A DNA stretch of 64,000 nt. Source: Marinihelvus sp036351115. Lineage in GTDB: Bacteria > Pseudomonadota > Gammaproteobacteria > Xanthomonadales > SZUA-36. The DNA is taken from NCBI GenBank assembly GCA_036351115.1, contig JAZBOL010000006.1, positions 1 to 64,000 of the forward strand, written 5' to 3'. A model generated the notes under the pieces. That model worked only from the letters and a program-made list of their open reading frames with translations, did not search any database and was not told the origin of the DNA. Positions within the stretch are counted from its first letter, which is position 1, and the number at the start of each line of letters is the position of its first letter. The translations under genes were made by a program, and so were the position numbers. Positions 26,085 to 34,277 of the stretch are shown here, one piece after another.

Positions 26085-26935
26085 GCGGTACTTCGCGCCG
26101 GCTGGAAGGAACGCCAGGCAATCAGCGCCAGCGCCGTCACGTTCATGAGCAGGGCGTACACCACGCTGGGAACGGCGAAGGCGGGCTCGGCGAGCAGGCT
26201 CAGGGCCAGGGTGATGCCCAGGGCGCTGTTCTGCATGCCGCACTCCACGGTCAGGGCGATGCGGCCACGCGTGGAGACCCGCGCCACGGCCCCGAGGATG
26301 AAACCGGTGCCCATGGTGATGAGATTCAGGGCCAGGCAGGCCGGTGCGAGCACGGGGAACTCGGCGCTGATGGCGGGCCACTGGACAAAAAAGGTGTGCA
26401 GCACGATCAGGGCGAAGATCCCCGTGGCGAGGCGCTGGACGAGTTGCCGTGTACGCAGCGTCACCCGCTCCGTCTCCTTGAGCCACAGGCCGAGGCCCAC
26501 CGGCAACAGCGTGACCAGGACCAGTCCGCCCGCGAGCTGGCCCGTGGGCGCCCGAACGGTGCTGGACTCGCCCATGAAAACCGTGAGGGCAAGGCCCACG
26601 ACCACGGGCACCGTGACGACGGCCAGCAGGCTGGTCAGGGCGGACAGGCTGATGCTCAGGGCCGTTTCCCCGCGGGCGAGGTGGGTAATCATGCCCGCGG
26701 TGACGCCGCCGGGGCAGGCGGCAAGCACCATCAGGCCGACGGCAGCCTCCGGCGAAAGCCGCAGGGCCTTGGCCAGCAGAAAGGCCGTCAACGGCAGCAG
26801 CACGATCTGCGCCAGCAGCCCCAGCAGCAGCGCCCGCGGCTTGCGCAGGGCGCTGCGGAAGTCATCCAGGCCCAGCCCGAGTCCGAGGGCGAACATGATG
26901 AAGCCCAGTCCGAGCGGCAGGAGCAGCGAAATCAT
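26081..26935 (-). CDS. BASS-family (bile acid:sodium symporter-like) inner-membrane transporter
   Basis: The 284-residue protein has about nine hydrophobic segments and the conserved BASS blocks: LGLGLGLDDFRSALRKPR near the start, VLAACPGGVTAGMITHLARGE, and LTVECGMQNSALGITLAL near the end. BASS proteins carry organic anions such as bile acids, pyruvate or pantoate with sodium. It lies 36 nt after menA and overlaps the TonB receptor gene by 4 nt. The context suggests that an aromatic acid precursor of menaquinone could be its substrate, which is inference. Confidence 0.9.
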   Translation of the reverse strand: MISLLLPLGLGFIMFALGLGLGLDDFRSALRKPRALLLGLLAQIVLLPLTAFLLAKALRLSPEAAVGLMVLAACPGGVTAGMITHLARGETALSISLSALTSLLAVVTVPVVVGLALTVFMGESSTVRAPTGQLAGGLVLVTLLPVGLGLWLKETERVTLRTRQLVQRLATGIFALIVLHTFFVQWPAISAEFPVLAPACLALNLITMGTGFILGAVARVSTRGRIALTVECGMQNSALGITLALSLLAEPAFAVPSVVYALLMNVTALALIAWRSFQPARSTA

Positions 26936-26971
26936 GCGTGGGATTGATCGAGGAACATGGATTCCTCCCCT

Positions 26972-27919
26972 TCAGGAACTCACGAGGATCAGGTTAAGGG
27001 TCAGCAGGCCGCCGAGCAACAATTGGGCGGTTGCCGTGAGCCCCATCTGGCGATTCATCGCCGCGCCGGCCTGCTGGGCGCCGGCCCGCCAGGCCAGCCA
27101 GGCGCAGTAGGGCAGGGCGATCCATCCCAGGCCGACGCCGGTTGCCCCGAGGGCCAGGCCGAGCACCAGGAAAGGCAGCAGCATGAAGACCCCGTAGGCC
27201 AGCAGGGCGCGCTTCCGGCCCAGCAGGATCGCGAGGGTTCGGCGGCCGGCCAGCGTGTCGGCCTCCCGGTCGCGGATGTTGTTCATGATCAGGACCGCGG
27301 CGGCGTGCAAACCCAGCGCCAGGCCGGTCAGCCAGGCTTCCGGCGCCACCCGGTCCGCCTGGAGGTAAAAGGTGCCCACCACCGCCGCGATGCCGAAAAA
27401 CGCGACGACGAAGAGTTCCCCGAAGGGTGTGTGGGACAGGGGAACGGGACCGCCGGAGTACGCCCAGCCCGCCAGCAGGGCTGCCAGCCCGAGGGCCAGG
27501 ATGGGCCAGCCACCCACGAGGACCAGCAGCACGCCGGCAAGCAGGGCGAGGGCGAAGAGCAGGAAGGCGCTGCGTTTCACCGTGTGGGAGGTGGCCAGGC
27601 CGGCGCCCGTGATGCGCTGGGGGCCGAGCCGGTCCGGTCCGTCATTGCCACGCCCGGCATCCTCGGCGTCGTTCAGCAAGTTGGTCGCGGCCTGGATCAG
27701 CAATGCCGCCAGCAGGGTCACGGCAAGGACGGCGCCGTTCAGCTGGGCGCCCTGCCACATCGCGAGTGCCGCACCGACGAGCACGGGTACCGCGGCCAGG
27801 GACAGGGTGCGCGGCCGAATCGCCTGCCACCACAGGCGCGGTGCCAGCACGATCACGGCACCGCCGTCCTGTCGGTGCAGTCTCGTCGATGAGGTCTTGT
27901 CGATGGGGCCCTGGTCCAC
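26972..27919 (-). CDS. menA: 1,4-dihydroxy-2-naphthoate polyprenyltransferase MenA
   Basis: MenA attaches a polyprenyl tail to DHNA, making demethylmenaquinone in the inner membrane. The 315-residue protein is a UbiA-superfamily enzyme with about eight or nine membrane helices. The first Asp motif is NLLNDAEDAGRGND, the family block is RLGPQRITGAG, and the second Asp motif is NNIRDREADTLAGRRTLA. The block YSGGPVPLSHTPFGELFV is typical of MenA and not of the chlorophyll synthase BchG. Translation starts at GTG. It heads the menA-BASS-TonB receptor-menG operon. No menF, menD, menH, menC, menE or menB gene is in the window. Confidence 0.9.
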   Translation of the reverse strand: MDQGPIDKTSSTRLHRQDGGAVIVLAPRLWWQAIRPRTLSLAAVPVLVGAALAMWQGAQLNGAVLAVTLLAALLIQAATNLLNDAEDAGRGNDGPDRLGPQRITGAGLATSHTVKRSAFLLFALALLAGVLLVLVGGWPILALGLAALLAGWAYSGGPVPLSHTPFGELFVVAFFGIAAVVGTFYLQADRVAPEAWLTGLALGLHAAAVLIMNNIRDREADTLAGRRTLAILLGRKRALLAYGVFMLLPFLVLGLALGATGVGLGWIALPYCAWLAWRAGAQQAGAAMNRQMGLTATAQLLLGGLLTLNLILVSS

Positions 27920-27994
27920 GGGGCTATTCCTTGACCGCCTTTTGCCAGCCCCCGAGTTTAGGGGCGTTGGCGGGGCGGGTCACCCCCGGAGCGG

Positions 27995-28786
27995 TCAGCG
28001 CTGCCGTTTGCCCCGTCGGCGCCAGCCGGACCAGGGAGCGAGGTCGTCGCGAAAGGGGCTGACCCGGGATTCGTCATAGGGAGACAGGTCGACGGGAATC
28101 ATGCACTGGAAGCGAAATCCTTCCGGCGTGGGCTGGATGCGCGCGGCTCGAAACCGCACACCGGCCTCTCCCGCCTCCCGGGCGGCAGCCGCGAACGCCG
28201 GATCATGCAACTGGCTGGGACGCAGGGCGCGGCCGTCGGTCCGCTGCAGGATGAACAGCACCGTGGCCTTGCGCCCCTGGCGGACCTCCTCGACGAGTTC
28301 GTGCAGGTGCTTGGCGGCCCGCACGCTGACCGAATCGGGAAAGTAAGCCCGGCGATCCGGGTAGACCAGGTGGCAGTTCTTGACCTCCACGAGGTGGTCG
28401 CGGGCGCCGCGCAGCATGAGATCGATGCGGGAACCTTCGCCATAGGGGACCTCACGCTCGAGGCTGCGCCAGCGCCGGAGGCCCGGAATCAGCCGCGCCC
28501 GCACCAGGGCCTCGGCAATGCGGTTGGGCACCACGGTGTTGGCCCCGACCATCTGTCCCTCGATCTCCATGAGCTCCAGGGTCCAGCGCAGCTTCCGCTT
28601 GCTCCCTTCGGGCGCGGGTGAGATCCACACCGGTGCGCCGGGGCGGATCAGGCCCTCCATGCGACCCGGGTTCACGCAGTGGGCGGACACGACTTCACCG
28701 TCCTCCCGCTCCACGTCGGCGATGAAGCGGTCATAGCGCTGAACGAGCCGAGCGGGTTGCAGGGGCGTGGCGTGGGGGATGAGCAC
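27995..28786 (-). CDS. sfsA: SfsA family protein
   Basis: The 263-residue protein matches SfsA (sugar fermentation stimulation protein), a probable nuclease-fold DNA-binding protein. Blocks seen are RYDRFIADVE, VSAHCVNPGRMEGL, GANTVVPNRI, EVKNCHLVYPDRRAYFPDSV and LFILQRTDGRALRPS. The EVKN motif fits a restriction-endonuclease-like core. It lies 75 nt upstream of menA on the same strand. Its real cellular function is poorly known. Confidence 0.92.
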   Translation of the reverse strand: MLIPHATPLQPARLVQRYDRFIADVEREDGEVVSAHCVNPGRMEGLIRPGAPVWISPAPEGSKRKLRWTLELMEIEGQMVGANTVVPNRIAEALVRARLIPGLRRWRSLEREVPYGEGSRIDLMLRGARDHLVEVKNCHLVYPDRRAYFPDSVSVRAAKHLHELVEEVRQGRKATVLFILQRTDGRALRPSQLHDPAFAAAAREAGEAGVRFRAARIQPTPEGFRFQCMIPVDLSPYDESRVSPFRDDLAPWSGWRRRGKRQR

Positions 28787-28867
28787 GGATTCTTCCTTCG
28801 TCGGCAGCAGGACGGGAGCCTAGCGAAGGCATCCGCAAAAGGACGTGAGCGTGCTGCTCCGATCCGG

Positions 28868-28901
28868 AGAAAGCCGGACCCGCCAAACGGGCCCGGCTTT
28901 G
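28868..28901 (-). terminator. Stem-loop terminator after the doxX gene
   Basis: AAAGCCGG (28870-28877) pairs with CCGGCTTT (28893-28900), and the inner CCCG/CGGG pair closes a 5-nt loop after one mismatch. On the minus strand a short T run follows. It probably ends the doxX transcript before sfsA. Confidence 0.6.
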
Positions 28902-28942
28902 GCGGTTTCCCCACCGCAACGGTGTGTCATTCCCCCGGGAGG

Positions 28943-29359
28943 TCAGGCGTGCTGAAGGTCCCTTGAAACGCGTCGCGACGCGCGCCGGCGGTCGAGGGAA
29001 AAGCCGCCCGCGCCCTGGGCCACCAGCATGAGGAAGCCGCCGGCGAGCGCCACGTTTTTCAGAAACGCGATGAACTGGTTCTGGTCGGCGAAATCCGCAT
29101 GGAAGACGATCGCGGTCAGCAGGCTGAAGCCGGCCAGGAGCAGGGCGACGAAGCGCGTATGCCAGCCGAGCAGGATGGCAAGGCCGCCCAGGATCTCGAG
29201 GGCAACGACCGCGGGCAGGAGTACACCCGGGACGCCGGCGCTTTCCATCCAGCCCTGGGTCGCGGCATAACTGCCCAGCTTGCTGGTGCCCATGATGATG
29301 AAGATCAGGGCCAGGAACAGGCGCCCCACGGGGGCGGAAAGGGATTGCAGGGTATTCAT
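28943..29359 (-). CDS. DoxX family membrane protein
   Basis: The 138-residue protein has four membrane segments and the DoxX family pattern: VGRLFLALIFIIMGTSKLG, AVVALEILGGLAILLGWHTR and NQFIAFLKNVALAGGFLML. Many DoxX proteins are involved in redox or oxidative stress, but functions vary. It is a single gene with an AT-rich divergent promoter region (29360-29510) shared with the DUF1289 gene, and its own terminator. Confidence 0.88.
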   Translation of the reverse strand: MNTLQSLSAPVGRLFLALIFIIMGTSKLGSYAATQGWMESAGVPGVLLPAVVALEILGGLAILLGWHTRFVALLLAGFSLLTAIVFHADFADQNQFIAFLKNVALAGGFLMLVAQGAGGFSLDRRRASRRVSRDLQHA

Positions 29360-29510
29360 GGTGTGTGTCCTCGTCAGGCAGTTGTCAGGGTGAGGACAGG
29401 GTATTTCTATCGATTAAATCAAAAAATCCCCAAATTGATAAGACAAAATTGCACACAGTGAAATAATAGTGGGCGTTGCATGGCCCCGGCGAACGGGGCA
29501 TGATGGCCCG

Positions 29511-29774
29511 ATGCTCAAGATCCAGATCGATATTCCCGCCGAAGCGCCCGCGCAGGAAACGTCCCCGGCGAGGACGCAATCCGTGCAATCGCCGTGTATC
29601 CAGGTTTGCCGTCTGGATGCGTCGGGCATGTGCGAAGGTTGTCACCGCACGCGGGAAGAGATCACCTTGTGGACCCGTCTGACCGAGGCGCAGCAGCGCG
29701 CCGTGCTGGTGCGGTGTCGCGAGCGGGCCGGGGAACGGCCCGGGTCGTGCGATCAGCGGTCGCCGATCGACTGA
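29511..29774 (+). CDS. DUF1289 family small Cys-rich protein
   Basis: An 87-residue protein with the DUF1289 core SPCIQVCRLDASGMCEGCHR, in which four Cys residues may bind a metal, followed by EEITLWTRLTEAQQRAVL. The family is widespread in proteobacteria without a known function. An earlier in-frame start at 29469 adds only 14 residues. Its last 22 nt overlap the 3' end of the convergent TolC-type gene. Confidence 0.85.
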   Translation: MLKIQIDIPAEAPAQETSPARTQSVQSPCIQVCRLDASGMCEGCHRTREEITLWTRLTEAQQRAVLVRCRERAGERPGSCDQRSPID

Positions 29775-31339
29775 TAGGGGTCGTTGTCGGGCCCCACGGG
29801 TGTAATGCCAAGGCGCTCGAAATCCACCACTGCCGCGTCATAGCTGGCCCGGGCAATGCGGGTGGCCAGTTCGGCCTCCAGCAGGTTGATCCGCGCATTC
29901 GCCGCGGTTTCCTCGCGAACGTTGACCAGGAAAAAGTCACTGGCGCCGCTCTCGAAGCGGGTCAGCTCCGATTGCCTCATGATCTCCGACTGCTGCACTT
30001 CCACGGCGGCCAGCTCCTGTAGCTGCGTCGCGAAGGCCAGCTCCAGCAGGATGTTTCGGACCTCCAGTTCGATCCGGTCCTCGATCAGCTGTCGCTCGTA
30101 ACTGGCGGCCTGCAGTTCGGCCTGGGCGCTGGCCAGGCGACCGCGCACCGAGCGCTGCTGCAGCGGAACCGTGAACTTCATGGCCACGATCGTGTCCGTT
30201 TCATCGCGCGACGGGCCGCCCTCGGCAATGCTTCCGAACGGCGTCGCGAGCTCCACGCCCACGTCCAGGCGCGGCTTGAGATCGTTCTCGGCCAGGCTGA
30301 TTTCATTCTGCACCCGTTCCATGGTCGTGCGCAGCAGGGCCAGTTCCGGGCGGCGATCTCTCGCGGTGTCCGTGGCCTGCTCGGGCAGGGCGCCGAGGCC
30401 CGGCCCCGCGCCCAATTGCTCCGGCGTCGGCAGTCGCGCGATGCCGGGCTCCAGGGGGCGTCCGTTCTCGTCCCGGTAATAGAAGGCGAGCGCGTTGCCG
30501 GCCATCATGAGGTCCCGGCGGGAAGACGTGACCAGGGCCTGGCGCCGGGAGATGTTCTGCTGGTTTTCCGTGAGAAAAATTTCCGCAACGGCGCCGCGCG
30601 CGACCTGTTCGATCAGGCCGACCTGGCGTTCCGTGGCGATGCGCAGCAGATCCGCATAGACACCGACCTGGCGACCGAGGGCGACCCAGCGCCAGTAGGC
30701 GATGAGCGCCTGCTGCTGCACGCCGATTTTTGTCAGGAGCACGTCCAGCTCGGCCTGTTCGCGACGCAGCTGGGCGTCGGCCAGGCGGAACCGCTGGGAA
30801 TCCAGGTTCCGGTCGCGCAGCAGGTTGAACAGGGCGCCGACCTTCAGGGTCCCGCCGGTGTTGGTGAAGTACTCGTCTTCGTATATGGGGAACGTGCCGT
30901 TGGACAGGCGGTAACTCCCGTAGAGCTCGGCGCCCATGTTCGGCAGCCGCTGCGTCGCACCGCCGCTGATGACCTGGCCGTCGTAGAAGCCGCTCAGCCG
31001 ACTGAAGCCGTCGGCGTCGAAAACGAGGTCGAAAGCGCCTTCCGCCGCCAGGACGTCGCCGGCCGCTCCGCGCAGCTCCGCCAGGCTGACGAGAATCTTT
31101 GGAAAGTGCCGCTCCGACGAGGCCAGGACTTCCGCCGGGAGCAGCGGTGCCAGGGGGGGCGGTGTCTTTGCCGCTTCCGCCCTTTCCCGGGTCGCCGATT
31201 CCTGGGCCTTTGCCGTGAGCGACACCAGGAGCGCGGCGAAGAGGCAGGCGATTGCGCGCAAAACACGCGTTTGCGGCCGGGGTTCGGCGCCCATCACCGG
31301 GTGGCAGCGGGGCGCCGTCCTGCGGGGACGGTTCAGCAC
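29753..31339 (-). CDS. TolC-family outer-membrane efflux protein
   Basis: The 528-residue protein has a signal peptide (LRAIACLFAALLVSLTAKAQ) and two outer-membrane-factor repeats rich in coiled coil (for example QRFRLADAQLRREQAELDV and RLASAQAELQAASYERQL). It would form the outer-membrane exit duct of a tripartite exporter. It is the last gene of an ABC-HlyD-TolC operon, 4 nt after the HlyD stop if the GTG start is used; an ATG at 31294 is an alternative. Which substrate leaves is not apparent. Confidence 0.85.
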   Translation of the reverse strand: MLNRPRRTAPRCHPVMGAEPRPQTRVLRAIACLFAALLVSLTAKAQESATRERAEAAKTPPPLAPLLPAEVLASSERHFPKILVSLAELRGAAGDVLAAEGAFDLVFDADGFSRLSGFYDGQVISGGATQRLPNMGAELYGSYRLSNGTFPIYEDEYFTNTGGTLKVGALFNLLRDRNLDSQRFRLADAQLRREQAELDVLLTKIGVQQQALIAYWRWVALGRQVGVYADLLRIATERQVGLIEQVARGAVAEIFLTENQQNISRRQALVTSSRRDLMMAGNALAFYYRDENGRPLEPGIARLPTPEQLGAGPGLGALPEQATDTARDRRPELALLRTTMERVQNEISLAENDLKPRLDVGVELATPFGSIAEGGPSRDETDTIVAMKFTVPLQQRSVRGRLASAQAELQAASYERQLIEDRIELEVRNILLELAFATQLQELAAVEVQQSEIMRQSELTRFESGASDFFLVNVREETAANARINLLEAELATRIARASYDAAVVDFERLGITPVGPDNDPYQSIGDR

Positions 31340-31343
31340 GGCT

Positions 31344-32378
31344 TCAACCCGTCGAGTTTCCGCCCGCCTGGCCGGCGGGCAGCTGCGGAGGGAAGTTGTT
31401 CATCTGCCGCCACAGCTCGAAGCCGACGGGAACCGTGTCGAGCAGGACCCAGCCCCGGGCGTTGGAGCCGAAGCGCACGAAACGCTCGTCCGGCCAGGGA
31501 TGCTCGGCATTCGGGTCTTCCGTGATCAGCACGCGGAACCGGCCATTGGCCTGGGCCGAGGGATCCACGGCGTACACCTCTCCCCCGAACGTGCCCACGG
31601 CCAGGTTGGGCCAGCCGCTGAACTGCACCATGGGCCAGCCCTCGAACTGCAGGCGCACCTTGGCGCCAGGGCGGATCAGGGCCACGTCCCGGCCGTCGAT
31701 GAACAGTTCCACCGCCCGCCCGACGTCGTCGGGAACGAAGGAGGCGAGGACGTCGCCGGCAGTCACGAAGGTGGCGGTGTCGCCCGCATTGAGCTGGGAA
31801 ATGATGCCGGCGCGGGGCGCCCGGACGATCTGCACCGACTGGCGGGACAGATTGACATCCACGCGCGTCAGCTCGGCGTTGGCCTCGGCCACCCGGGAGC
31901 GGAGTTCTTCCACGCGGATGCGCGCCTGCTCATATTCGCGGCGGGAGGCCAGGCCCTGGTCATAGAGGTCCTTCATGCGATCCGTGTCGATCTGGGCCGT
32001 CTGCACGGCCGTTTCGGCCGCCTCGATCTTTGCCAGCACCTGGGAGCGTTCCGCATTGAGACGCTCGATGAGCCGCGGGTCGTTGTCGACGATGCGGACG
32101 ATCGGATCGTCCACTTCCACGTGACTGCCGTCCCGGACATACCACTCCTGGATCCGGCCGGACACCAGGGCATTGATTTCCTGCAGCCGGTCGTTTGGAT
32201 TCAGGGCGGTGACGCTGCCAAAGCCGTTGGTGGTCTGCACCCAGGGTGTGAAGGTCAGGAACACGACCACGGCCATGGTGCCCAGGGTGATGATCCACCC
32301 GATGGAACGCATGACCCGGGGCACACGCTGGCGATGCAGGGTGCTGAATTGCTCGATGGATTCCGGTTTCATGTCCAC
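31344..32378 (-). CDS. HlyD-type membrane fusion (adaptor) protein
   Basis: The 344-residue protein has one N-terminal membrane helix (IGWIITLGTMAVVVFLTF), a lipoyl half (YVRDGSHVEVDDPIVRI), and an alpha-helical hairpin (LNAERSQVLAKIEAAETAV). The second lipoyl half reads VRAPRAGIISQLNAGDTA, followed by a beta-barrel region (PGAKVRLQFEGWP). It bridges an inner-membrane exporter and TolC across the periplasm. It sits 12 nt after the ABC gene. The start could be GTG 32378 or ATG 32372. Confidence 0.88.
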   Translation of the reverse strand: MDMKPESIEQFSTLHRQRVPRVMRSIGWIITLGTMAVVVFLTFTPWVQTTNGFGSVTALNPNDRLQEINALVSGRIQEWYVRDGSHVEVDDPIVRIVDNDPRLIERLNAERSQVLAKIEAAETAVQTAQIDTDRMKDLYDQGLASRREYEQARIRVEELRSRVAEANAELTRVDVNLSRQSVQIVRAPRAGIISQLNAGDTATFVTAGDVLASFVPDDVGRAVELFIDGRDVALIRPGAKVRLQFEGWPMVQFSGWPNLAVGTFGGEVYAVDPSAQANGRFRVLITEDPNAEHPWPDERFVRFGSNARGWVLLDTVPVGFELWRQMNNFPPQLPAGQAGGNSTG

Positions 32379-32390
32379 GGTCTGGCTCGC

Positions 32391-34151
32391 TCAGAGGGCC
32401 GGCATGAGATTCGCACGGGTGCTTCCCGTGTCGAGTCCCTGCTCCTCGCAGGCGTTTCCGTCCGATGCCCGGCACAGGGCATCGAAGTCGTCGAAGAGTT
32501 CCTGGCCGGCGTAGTTGAGGCTAAGGAACATGTCATAACCGAGATCCCGGTAGCGGCTGGAGAAATCGATGATCGTGGTCTCCGCCTCTTCCTGGAGCAG
32601 GTCCAGGGAGGCGCGGAGCTGGGCGCTTTTCATCGAATCGTACAGTTGACCCAGTACCAGCACCCGGGGCCGGGCAATAATGGCGGAGGCCAGCTTGAGC
32701 TGCATGGTCTCGATGATGGTCAGGGGCCAGCCGGTGGCGGCAATGCGCGTATCGAGACCGTCTTCCAGTTGGGCAATGACGTGTTCGAGCCCCACGGTGC
32801 GGATGGTCTGGAGAATGCGAGGCGACGACGCACCTTCCGCACTGAGCCGCAGGAACTCGCGAATCGTCATTTCCGTGGCGTTGGGACGGTCCAGGACGAT
32901 GATCTGCTGGCGGAGCTGATGCGCCGGCATGCTCATGATGTCCTGTTCGCCCAGGGCGACAAAGCCGCCCCGGGTTTCCTCGTGGTGCTTGAGGATATTG
33001 GTCACGGCCCGCTGGACCGCGTGGCTCTCCGCGACCGCCATGACGCGGGCTCCGCTGGGAATCTCGAAGTTGAAGGTGATCGGCTGTCCCCGGGCGTCTC
33101 CCAGGACTTCGACAAACTGCAGGGAGGCGTCACCGGAAAAGTCGGTCTTTTCGCCGGCGAGCGCGTCCTGCTCGATGTCGTCGAAGAGGGACAGCTCGTC
33201 GAGCGCGGCGCACAGCTCGTAGAAGTAAGCGAGGTAGGTGCCGAGCTGGGACAGGCCGAAGAACACCGCGGACAGGACCAGCTCGGCGGCCACCAGCTGG
33301 CCAAGGGACAGCTGTCCCTGGATCACGAGCCAGCCGCCCAGGCCCAGGAGGCTGGCGCTGGCCACGGCGTACAGGGCGATAAAGCACAGGGTCTGGGAAA
33401 AATGATGCCGGAAGTGCTTCTGGTGACGGTCGATGTAGGCATTCGTCACCACATCCGTCTGCCGAAGGGCTTCCTCGATGTGATAGTCGGATTTGAAGAA
33501 GCCGTTCGAGGCGCCCAGCCCCTCCAGCCATGCCGCCGTGGCGTGCTTCTTGTGCGAAACCTCCACCGCGCTGCGAATGGCGCGGCCGCCCCAGATCAGC
33601 CAGATCAGCCAGATAAACAGGATGATCACCAGGTTGAAGACGAGAAAGAGCGGATGGTACATGGAGGTGAGCACGAAGCCCACGGCGGCCTGCAGGATGA
33701 TGGCGAAGCCGCCCACCAGCAGGTTGGGGACCGTTTTCTGGACAATCAGGATGTCGAAGTAGCGGTTGAACAGCGTTCCCTTGTTGTAGTCCTGGAAAAA
33801 CGGGTTGAGTGCGTACACCGAACGCAGGGCAATGGAAGAGACCATGCGTGCATAAAAGCGCCGCTGGAACAGGTCCATGAGATGGATACGCAGCGCGTTG
33901 AGCAGTCCCGCCCCGAGCAGCAGCGTGAACAGGGTCCCGGTCAGCACCAGGAGCGGCGTGGTGAGGCCCGTGTGAGCGACCGTGTTGACCAGCATCTGGA
34001 CGGAGATCGGCAGGGCGAGCGACAACACGCTGATCCCGACGCCATAGACGACGGCCAGCGTGTAATAATTTCGCTCCGGGCCGAGAATGGAGAAGAAGTA
34101 CGAGAAAATCTCCTTCACGGACACGGACTTGGTCAGTACCTGATCGCTCAC
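32391..34151 (-). CDS. ABC exporter-like protein with degenerate nucleotide-binding domain
   Basis: The 586-residue protein has an N-terminal six-helix ABC exporter membrane domain (VLSLALPISVQMLVNTVAH, RFYARMVSSIALRSV, GLGGWLVIQGQLSLGQLVAA). The C-terminal half follows the layout of an ABC ATPase but has lost every catalytic motif. Walker A is AVAESHAVQRAV with no GxxGxGK, the Q-loop Gln is missing (QQIIVLDRPNA), the LSGGQ signature is replaced by LTIIETMQLKLA, Walker B reads PRVLVLGQLYD with no catalytic Glu, and the H-loop His is absent. ATP hydrolysis therefore looks unlikely. The gene starts at GTG with GGAGG upstream and heads the operon with HlyD and TolC. Confidence 0.85.
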   Translation of the reverse strand: MSDQVLTKSVSVKEIFSYFFSILGPERNYYTLAVVYGVGISVLSLALPISVQMLVNTVAHTGLTTPLLVLTGTLFTLLLGAGLLNALRIHLMDLFQRRFYARMVSSIALRSVYALNPFFQDYNKGTLFNRYFDILIVQKTVPNLLVGGFAIILQAAVGFVLTSMYHPLFLVFNLVIILFIWLIWLIWGGRAIRSAVEVSHKKHATAAWLEGLGASNGFFKSDYHIEEALRQTDVVTNAYIDRHQKHFRHHFSQTLCFIALYAVASASLLGLGGWLVIQGQLSLGQLVAAELVLSAVFFGLSQLGTYLAYFYELCAALDELSLFDDIEQDALAGEKTDFSGDASLQFVEVLGDARGQPITFNFEIPSGARVMAVAESHAVQRAVTNILKHHEETRGGFVALGEQDIMSMPAHQLRQQIIVLDRPNATEMTIREFLRLSAEGASSPRILQTIRTVGLEHVIAQLEDGLDTRIAATGWPLTIIETMQLKLASAIIARPRVLVLGQLYDSMKSAQLRASLDLLQEEAETTIIDFSSRYRDLGYDMFLSLNYAGQELFDDFDALCRASDGNACEEQGLDTGSTRANLMPAL

Positions 34152-34277
34152 GATCCCTCCGGGTGCGTGACACCGCCCCTGCCGGGATTGCGTCAGGAGG
34201 GCGGGTCACAGGCCGCGCCGGAAACGACCGGCAGCGCTTGTTTAACAGCATTTTTCTAGGTTTTGTGGGGAGTTAGA

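Noticed and set aside
26972..27919. The UbiA-family gene as bacteriochlorophyll synthase bchG
   Set aside because: Its blocks (RLGPQRITGAG and YSGGPVPLSH) are those of MenA, and it neighbours menG rather than bchP.
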